The translations under genes were made by a program, and so were the position numbers. A model generated the notes under the pieces. It made no database searches. It worked only from the letters and a program-made list of their open reading frames with translations, and was not told the DNA's origin. Below are positions 1 to 4,458 of a stretch of 5,464 nt of DNA, piece after piece. Numbering within the stretch: position 1 is the first letter of the stretch; every line of letters starts with the position of its first letter. The stretch comes from Coriobacteriales bacterium (GTDB taxonomy: Bacteria > Actinomycetota > Coriobacteriia > Coriobacteriales > UBA8131). The stretch is taken from NCBI GenBank assembly GCA_031267175.1, contig JAIRZP010000047.1:1-5464 (forward strand), given 5' to 3'.

Positions 1-752
1 GCCAGTGCGTCAATGAGAGCCGTGCCCTGGCAAACGAACTTGCGCGTGGCAATCTTGACACGACGATAACCATCTCGCCGGGCAACGACATCGCCAGCGG
101 CCTCAAGAACCTACAATCCACCCTCAAGCATATCTCCTGGCAGGTCAAGCAGGTTGCAAAGGGCGATTACCATCAAAAACTCAGTTTTGCCGGCAGCTTT
201 TCGGAGTCCATCAACGACATGATCGAGCAGCTCAAAGAACGGGACCAGGCCCTTCACGCTGAGATAGAGATCAACCAGCAGGTGGCCTTCTACGATACGC
301 TTACCTCCTCCTACTCACGCCACTACGGCATGCTGACCTTTGAGCGGTGGCTCACCGAGAAACAATCCTTTGTGGTGGCCTTTGTCGACTTGGACGGCCT
401 CAAATACGTCAACGACACCCTTGGCCATACGGTTGGGGACGAATACATTCTCTCCACCGCTCAGATTCTCACCGGTTTTGGTGATGAGACCATCATATGC
501 CGCCTGGGCGGGGACGAGTTCATGCTGCTCATCCGTGGTCTCTCCCTTGAACAGTCGCGTGAGAGCCTGGAGGAGATGCGAGAACGGCTGGCCGAGAGTT
601 TTGACGGTGGATACTATCGCAGTTTCAGCTATGGACTCGTGGAGGTAGACAAGGACAACACCAGGAGCGCGTCGCTCTTGCTGAGCATTGCCGATGAGTG
701 CATGTATGACGATAAGCGTGGTCGCAAGAAGGAGCGTCGCGCTGAGGCCTGA
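1..752 (+). CDS. GGDEF-domain diguanylate cyclase, 5'-truncated by window edge
   Basis: The frame is open from the window edge (first full codon at base 3), giving 249 visible residues; the ATG at 219 is internal, so the true start lies upstream. Visible residues 1-80 are a helical linker with two HAMP-like stretches, the second holding VAKGDYHQKL and FSESINDMIEQL, a pattern I recall before GGDEF domains of gut Firmicutes and Actinomycetota. The GGDEF domain spans about residues 90-245. It has FVDLDGLKYVND (D129, D131, N137), GHTVGDEY, an intact RLGGDEF signature (G169-F173) and a C-terminal ADECMYDDK motif. These support an active enzyme making cyclic di-GMP from two GTP. Residues 9 and 6 before GGDEF are Gly and Thr, so the RxxD inhibitory site is absent. 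The missing N-terminus probably holds a membrane sensor (inference). A hairpin follows the stop, so it is probably transcribed separately from dnaG. Confidence 0.94.
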   Translation, partial: QCVNESRALANELARGNLDTTITISPGNDIASGLKNLQSTLKHISWQVKQVAKGDYHQKLSFAGSFSESINDMIEQLKERDQALHAEIEINQQVAFYDTLTSSYSRHYGMLTFERWLTEKQSFVVAFVDLDGLKYVNDTLGHTVGDEYILSTAQILTGFGDETIICRLGGDEFMLLIRGLSLEQSRESLEEMRERLAESFDGGYYRSFSYGLVEVDKDNTRSASLLLSIADECMYDDKRGRKKERRAEA

Positions 753-757
753 TGACG

Positions 758-807
758 GGGTATTGGCACGCTCCTGGAGAACCGTGCTGATACCCATGCT
801 GATTCTT
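758..807 (+). terminator. Hairpin after GGDEF gene, probable intrinsic terminator
   Basis: Bases 758-770 pair with 783-795 over 13 consecutive positions (11 Watson-Crick pairs and two G-U wobbles when read as RNA). The loop is 12 bases and contains a small nested CTCC/GGAG. The hairpin starts 5 bases after the GGDEF stop codon, where a terminator would be expected. There is no T-run directly after the stem, only ATTCTTT at 802-808, so termination may be weak or factor-assisted. The right arm overlaps the candidate -35 box of dnaG. Confidence 0.55.
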
Positions 808-821
808 TGCTACTATAGCGT
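787..821 (+). promoter_or_regulatory. Candidate dnaG promoter, near-leaderless
   Basis: An extended -10 element, TGC-TACTAT (808-816), fits the actinobacterial TAnnnT pattern. A partial -35, CTGATA (787-792, four of six matches to TTGACA), lies 18 bases upstream. Transcription would start at about 823-824, leaving a leader of only 3-4 bases before the GTG at 827. An overlapping second box, TAGCGT (816-821), would place the start on the GTG itself. The absence of a Shine-Dalgarno before dnaG agrees with a leaderless or near-leaderless mRNA. This is a prediction from pattern alone. Confidence 0.4.
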
Positions 822-826
822 GTACC

Positions 827-2788
827 GTGATTAGCGACGAAGACATCCGCAGGGTTCGCGAGGCCACCGACCTGGTTGACCTCGTGTCCGAGACGGTCGT
901 GCTCCAACGGCGGGCGCGTGAGTTTTGGGGGCGCTGTCCGTTTCATGAAGAAAAGACGGCTTCCTTCAAGGTGGATCCCCGCTCGCAGCTTTATCACTGC
1001 TTTGGCTGTCATGCCGGCGGGGATGCCTATGGCTTTGTCATGCACACGCAGGACATGAAGTTTATCGACGCGGTCCGCTATCTGGCCGACCGAGCCCATA
1101 TCACCCTCACCGAGACCCACGGCGCAAAGTCGCAGGGCAAGCGGGCCAGACTGCTTGAGCTCATGGCTGCCAGTGCCCAGTATTATTCCTTGCAACTTCT
1201 GCGCACGTCCGCTCCCGGTGCCGAGGCGGCCCGTTCGTATCTCAGCGGACGTGCCATGGGAACAAAGATAGCCAAAAACTGGCAGCTGGGCTACGCGCCC
1301 GGAGGCACCCAGCTCCTCGGCCATCTCCGATCCAAGGGCTTTACACTCGAGGAATGCCTGGATGCCAACGTCGTGCTCAAGGCGTCCAACGGGCGTCCGC
1401 GCGACCGCTTTTACGCGCGGGTGATGTTTCCCGTTGCCGACCTGCTCGGCAACATCATTGCCTTTGGGGGCCGCATCATCGACGAAGGGGAGCCCAAATA
1501 CCTCAACAGCTCCGAGACCCTGCTCTTCCATAAACGGGAGACGCTCTACGCGCTTGACAAGGCCAAGGCCACGATAACCAGCCGAGGCACGGCCATAGTC
1601 GTGGAAGGTTACACCGATACCATCGCCATGCACGAGGCCGGCTATACCAATACGGTTGCCACGCTGGGCACGGCATTGACCCTGCAGCACCTCAAACTGC
1701 TCAACCGTTTTGCCAAGAAGGTCATCTACCTGTTTGACGGTGACGAGGCCGGCAAACGCGCCGCTGTGCGCGCCGCGGAGCTTATCACAGAGGACATCAC
1801 GCCCGAAGCCGGACGTTTCAGGGTACAGCTTGAGGTGGCGGAGCTGCCGCCTGGCACCGACCCGGCCGAGTTGCTCGCCCAGCAGGGTGCGGCAGCTCTG
1901 CAGGTAATACTCGACACGTCGCAGCCCTTACTCAAATATGCCCTGCAGCAGAGTCTCAGGAACGCCGATCTTACCAGTCCGGAAGGCCGCAGTGCCGCAC
2001 TGCGGTCGGCGCTTACCGTGCTCCTGCCTATTCGTGGATCGATTCTCGCAACAAGCTACATTGCCGAAGAGCTCGTGTCGCAGTTGGGGGTGGACTATTC
2101 CGCGGCACTATCGCTCTTTAACAGTATGCAGGCACCACGGGCACGGGAGACAGACAACGAGCGCGGCAGCAGAGCCTCAGGCGAGGCCTCAGGCACAACC
2201 TCGAGCAGAGCCACAAGGAGAGCCTACGGGTCAGCAGCGAGAGAAACCGTGGCCGGGGCCTCAGAAGCCGACGCGGCCTACGCCGACACAGGCTCGGGCA
2301 GAGGTCAGACCGCTTCTGCCACCTCAGCCAGCGGCATCGTAACGGTTGTCGGGCTCGAGAATGAACTGATACTCCTCTTCATCGAGCATGCCGAGGTTCG
2401 CAGCCTCCTGGCCCGGGCCTTCGAGCGCATTGCCTGGAGCAGCGAGGAGCTCGCGAGCCTGGCCCAGGGCCTGAGCGCGGCAGACCGCGAGCAGACAAGC
2501 GGCGAGCTCTATGCCCTGGCCCTGCAGCTGGCCCCGTCCTATGCCCCTATGCTCTCTGCAGGTCTTAGGCAGGAGTTTTCGGGCGAGATAACCGATTATG
2601 CGCGCTTACTTATGTATATGCTGCGCGAGACACAGCTGCAAGACGAGATCACCCTGGCCAAGATAGCGTATGCCAAGCTTGCTCAGAGCACAGAAGGGGA
2701 GGATACGTTCAAAGAAATCGCCGATAAGCAGCTTGAATTGGCAACAATAAGGGAAAGACTTGCCGAGATACCCAAAATGACGCTCTGA
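827..2788 (+). CDS. dnaG: DNA primase DnaG
   Basis: Bacterial replicative primase, 653 aa, which makes the RNA primers for Okazaki fragments at the fork with DnaB helicase. The N-terminal CHC2 zinc domain has C37, H40, C58 and C61. The RNA polymerase core includes EPKYLNSSETLLFHK near residues 222-236. The TOPRIM fold carries EGYTD (E260), LFDGDEAG (D304, D306) and LPPGTDPAEL (D345), the metal-binding acidic residues of the family. A low-complexity linker (about 435-503) leads to a divergent helical C-terminal domain (about 506-653) in the position of the DnaB-binding domain. The start is fixed: the frame has a TGA at 800 and no other start codon before the GTG at 827, and the N-terminus ISDEDIRRVREATDLVDLV matches the family. 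No Shine-Dalgarno is visible. rpoD follows after 47 bases. The length is slightly above the usual size, mostly because of the linker. Confidence 0.97.
   Translation: MISDEDIRRVREATDLVDLVSETVVLQRRAREFWGRCPFHEEKTASFKVDPRSQLYHCFGCHAGGDAYGFVMHTQDMKFIDAVRYLADRAHITLTETHGAKSQGKRARLLELMAASAQYYSLQLLRTSAPGAEAARSYLSGRAMGTKIAKNWQLGYAPGGTQLLGHLRSKGFTLEECLDANVVLKASNGRPRDRFYARVMFPVADLLGNIIAFGGRIIDEGEPKYLNSSETLLFHKRETLYALDKAKATITSRGTAIVVEGYTDTIAMHEAGYTNTVATLGTALTLQHLKLLNRFAKKVIYLFDGDEAGKRAAVRAAELITEDITPEAGRFRVQLEVAELPPGTDPAELLAQQGAAALQVILDTSQPLLKYALQQSLRNADLTSPEGRSAALRSALTVLLPIRGSILATSYIAEELVSQLGVDYSAALSLFNSMQAPRARETDNERGSRASGEASGTTSSRATRRAYGSAARETVAGASEADAAYADTGSGRGQTASATSASGIVTVVGLENELILLFIEHAEVRSLLARAFERIAWSSEELASLAQGLSAADREQTSGELYALALQLAPSYAPMLSAGLRQEFSGEITDYARLLMYMLRETQLQDEITLAKIAYAKLAQSTEGEDTFKEIADKQLELATIRERLAEIPKMTL
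2129..2335 (+). repeat. Low-complexity linker of dnaG with short direct repeats
   Basis: This stretch encodes about 69 residues rich in Ala, Ser, Gly, Thr, Arg and Glu, between the TOPRIM/core part and the C-terminal helicase-binding part of DnaG. It contains a 9-base direct repeat GCCTCAGGC (2174-2182 and 2186-2194, period 12, encoding ASGE/ASG) and a third partial copy GCCTCAG at 2258-2264. It is probably a flexible tether that changes fast by slippage. Recognisable domains continue in the same frame on both sides, so there is no sign of a frameshift. Confidence 0.6.
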
Positions 2789-2792
2789 GCCG

Positions 2793-2815
2793 TGGTACAC
2801 TGGTACGTTCCCACC
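2793..2815 (+). promoter_or_regulatory. Candidate tandem -10 elements upstream of rpoD
   Basis: TGGTAC occurs twice, 8 bases apart (2793-2798 and 2801-2806). Each copy forms an extended -10 of the type TGn-TAnnnT: TGG-TACACT (2793-2801) and TGG-TACGTT (2801-2809). The second lies exactly six bases before an ATG at 2816, the spacing expected for a leaderless start. I see no convincing -35 for either, so this is weak evidence. rpoD may instead, or also, be read from the dnaG promoter, because no terminator is visible in the 47-base gap. Confidence 0.3.
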
Positions 2816-2833
2816 ATGCAAAAGAGGAGGTAA
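2816..2833 (+). other. Possible five-codon leader minicistron (MQKRR)
   Basis: ATG CAA AAG AGG AGG TAA is a complete tiny frame whose last two sense codons are the Shine-Dalgarno of rpoD. Its stop ends 2 bases before the rpoD TTG start. It is out of frame with rpoD. If transcription begins at the upstream TACGTT box, the ATG would sit at the 5' end of the mRNA, where leaderless initiation is possible. A frame this short can easily arise by chance, because AGGAGGT followed by AAC supplies both the AGG codons and the stop. Confidence 0.25.
2825..2830 (+). promoter_or_regulatory. rpoD ribosome-binding site
   Basis: AGGAGG, extended to GAGGAGGT, lies 5 bases before the TTG at 2836. It is the strongest Shine-Dalgarno in the window and is what selects the weak TTG codon as the rpoD start. 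There is no in-frame ATG or GTG between the end of dnaG and this point. Confidence 0.85.
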
Positions 2834-2835
2834 CA

Positions 2836-4455
2836 TTGCCTGGAAAAGATACCGAAAAGTCCAGCTCAAAGTCCGAGCGCTCCCACAGCGCAAAGCACAC
2901 CGCTGAGACAGAGAAAACGACCAAGACCCCCAAGGCGCACGCCGAGAAGGGCAAAGCACGAACCGCCGATACTCCTGCAGAGGGTTCTCACGCCGCCGCC
3001 GCTCCCGCCGCTGCCGACCTGAACTCCGCCGACCTTGCTGCCTCCGGGCAGGCTGCCCAGGCTGCAATCGCTCCCGCTCCCCAGGCTGCAATCGCTCCCG
3101 CTCCCGCTGCCGTTATCGCTGCCTCCCTGGAGCCCATCGAAGCCGAATTGCTCAAGCTCGTTGAAGACACGCAGGAGTATGGCACCATCTCGGTGAGCGA
3201 GATCGTCTCCCAGCTCAGCAACCTGGACCTCACCGAGGCCCAATTAGACGCTGTCAACGTCTTTATCGAGAGTAAGGGTATCAGTGTCATCGATGATTCC
3301 GAGAAGGAGGCCTCCGACCTCGATATAGAGAATGGCATCTCCACCGAGGCCGATGCTGCCGCCGCCCTGGCGCTGGCAGAAGAAGTCGTCCTGAGTGACG
3401 ATGAGATCCTCGAAGGCATTCCAGAGGTTGACCTCAAAGCCAATGAGGGCGTTGACATCCAGCTCCCCAAGGTCGCCTCGCGCAAAAAGGCCACGAAGAA
3501 GCGCAGCAGCTCGGAGTCCTCGGTTGCCATGCTCACCGGAGACCCGGTCCGCATGTATCTCAAGGAGATAGGCAAGGTTGACCTGCTCACCGCCGAGCAG
3601 GAGATAGACCTGGCCATGAAGATAGAGGCCGGCGTAGAGGCCGGCGCAAAGCTGGACGAGGCGCACCTCAAAAAGGTCAAGCTGGACCGGCGCGAGGAGC
3701 GTCGTCTTACCCGCATCGAGCAGAAGGGCCTCGACGCCAAGCAGCAGCTCATCGAGGCAAACCTGCGCCTGGTCGTGTCGATTGCCAAGCGCTACGTGGG
3801 CCGCGGCATGCTCTTTTTGGACCTCATCCAGGAGGGCAACCTCGGGCTCATCCGCGCCGTGGAAAAGTTCGACTACACCAAGGGCTTCAAGTTCTCCACC
3901 TACGCGACCTGGTGGATCCGTCAGGCCATCACGCGGGCCATCGCCGACCAGGCACGCACCATACGCATCCCCGTGCATATGGTTGAGACCATCAACAAGC
4001 TGGTGCGGGTACAGCGCCAGCTCCTGCAGGAGCTCGGGCGCGACCCCCTGCCGGAGGAGATCGGCGAGATCATGGGCATGCCAGCCGAGCGTATCCGCGA
4101 GATACAGAAGATAAGCCAGGAGCCGGTCTCGCTTGAGACCCCCATTGGTGAGGAGGAGGACAGCCAGCTCGGCGATTTCATTGAGGACGCCGCCGCCGAA
4201 GTACCGCCCGACGCGGCCTCCTTCAGCATGCTGCAGGAGCAGCTCCAGAAGGTGCTTGACGGTCTGGCTGAGCGCGAGCGGAAGGTCATATCGCTGCGCT
4301 TTGGCCTCAAAGACGGGCATCCGCGCACCCTGGAGGAGGTGGGGAGGGAGTTTGGTGTGACGCGCGAGCGCATCCGTCAGATAGAGTCCAAGACGCTGGC
4401 CAAGCTGCGCCACCCTTCCCGGTCGAGCAAATTGAAGGATTATCTGGAGGAATAA
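2836..4455 (+). CDS. rpoD: Primary (housekeeping) sigma-70 factor RpoD/SigA
   Basis: Essential group 1 sigma factor, 539 aa, which directs RNA polymerase to housekeeping promoters. Residues 1-96 are a disordered Lys/Ser- then Ala/Pro-rich extension. Region 1.1 follows at about 98-155 (LEPIEAELLKLVEDTQEYG), then an acidic linker and a basic patch (RKKATKKRSSS). Region 1.2 is at about 235-268 (GDPVRMYLKEIG). Region 2 is at about 305-383, with NLRLVVSIAKRYVGRGM for core binding and YATWWIRQAITRAI (356-369) for -10 recognition and melting. Region 3 is at about 384-462, with the finger GEEEDSQLGDFIED (438-451). Region 4 is at about 468-539, with the -35 helix-turn-helix TLEEVGREFGVTRERIRQIE. The presence of regions 1.1 and 1.2 and the intact region 2 mark it as primary, not alternative. 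The TTG start is chosen for its AGGAGG. mrp begins 3 bases after the stop, implying co-transcription. Confidence 0.97.
   Translation: MPGKDTEKSSSKSERSHSAKHTAETEKTTKTPKAHAEKGKARTADTPAEGSHAAAAPAAADLNSADLAASGQAAQAAIAPAPQAAIAPAPAAVIAASLEPIEAELLKLVEDTQEYGTISVSEIVSQLSNLDLTEAQLDAVNVFIESKGISVIDDSEKEASDLDIENGISTEADAAAALALAEEVVLSDDEILEGIPEVDLKANEGVDIQLPKVASRKKATKKRSSSESSVAMLTGDPVRMYLKEIGKVDLLTAEQEIDLAMKIEAGVEAGAKLDEAHLKKVKLDRREERRLTRIEQKGLDAKQQLIEANLRLVVSIAKRYVGRGMLFLDLIQEGNLGLIRAVEKFDYTKGFKFSTYATWWIRQAITRAIADQARTIRIPVHMVETINKLVRVQRQLLQELGRDPLPEEIGEIMGMPAERIREIQKISQEPVSLETPIGEEEDSQLGDFIEDAAAEVPPDAASFSMLQEQLQKVLDGLAERERKVISLRFGLKDGHPRTLEEVGREFGVTRERIRQIESKTLAKLRHPSRSSKLKDYLEE
3058..3105 (+). repeat. Perfect 24-bp tandem duplication in the rpoD N-terminal extension
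   Basis: Bases 3058-3081 and 3082-3105 are identical, in frame, and each encodes QAAIAPAP (residues 75-82 and 83-90). The lack of any silent difference between the copies points to a recent duplication. It lies in the disordered Ala/Pro segment before region 1.1, where length changes should be tolerated. Confidence 0.85.
3623..3646 (+). repeat. 12-bp tandem repeat between sigma regions 1.2 and 2
   Basis: TAGAGGCCGGCG occurs twice back to back (3623-3634 and 3635-3646), giving IEAGVEAGA at the end of region 1.2. It is probably a small in-frame slippage duplication of the EAG motif, in the variable spacer before region 2 that differs in length among primary sigma factors. Confidence 0.6.
4446..4450 (+). 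promoter_or_regulatory. mrp ribosome-binding site inside the rpoD 3' end
   Basis: GGAGG in the last codons of rpoD lies 8 bases before the GTG at 4459 and 11 before the adjacent GTG at 4462. This supports 4459 as the start and suggests translational coupling between rpoD and mrp. Confidence 0.7.
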
Positions 4456-4458
4456 ACC

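Noticed and set aside
219..221. ATG at 219 as the start of the GGDEF gene
   Set aside because: The same frame is open to the window edge and encodes a recognisable HAMP-like linker before this codon, so the ATG is internal.
629..1690. Long open frame on the minus strand (353 codons) opposite dnaG
   Set aside because: It is antisense to the zinc and TOPRIM-containing part of a clear DnaG, and its translation shows no recognisable domain. Such frames are common opposite GC-rich genes.
2129..2335. Possible frameshift in dnaG at the low-complexity linker
   Set aside because: The helical C-terminal part (ENELILLFIEHAEVRSLL onward) is in the same frame as the TOPRIM domain and reaches a normal stop, so the gene is intact.
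1938..2342. Forward open frame within dnaG, rich in Pro, Gln and Arg
   Set aside because: It overlaps the dnaG linker in another frame. The Pro/Gln/Arg bias is what the GC-rich repeats give when shifted, and dnaG domains continue intact on both sides.
2791..2810. Terminator between dnaG and rpoD
   Set aside because: Only the self-complementary GTAC pairs occur here, giving a 4-bp stem with no T-run, so readthrough from dnaG into rpoD is the simpler reading.
3244..4413. Minus-strand open frame (389 codons) opposite rpoD
   Set aside because: It mirrors the conserved sigma regions codon for codon, has no family motif and no ribosome-binding site that I could support. A second minus-strand frame (2988-3788) is likewise a shadow.
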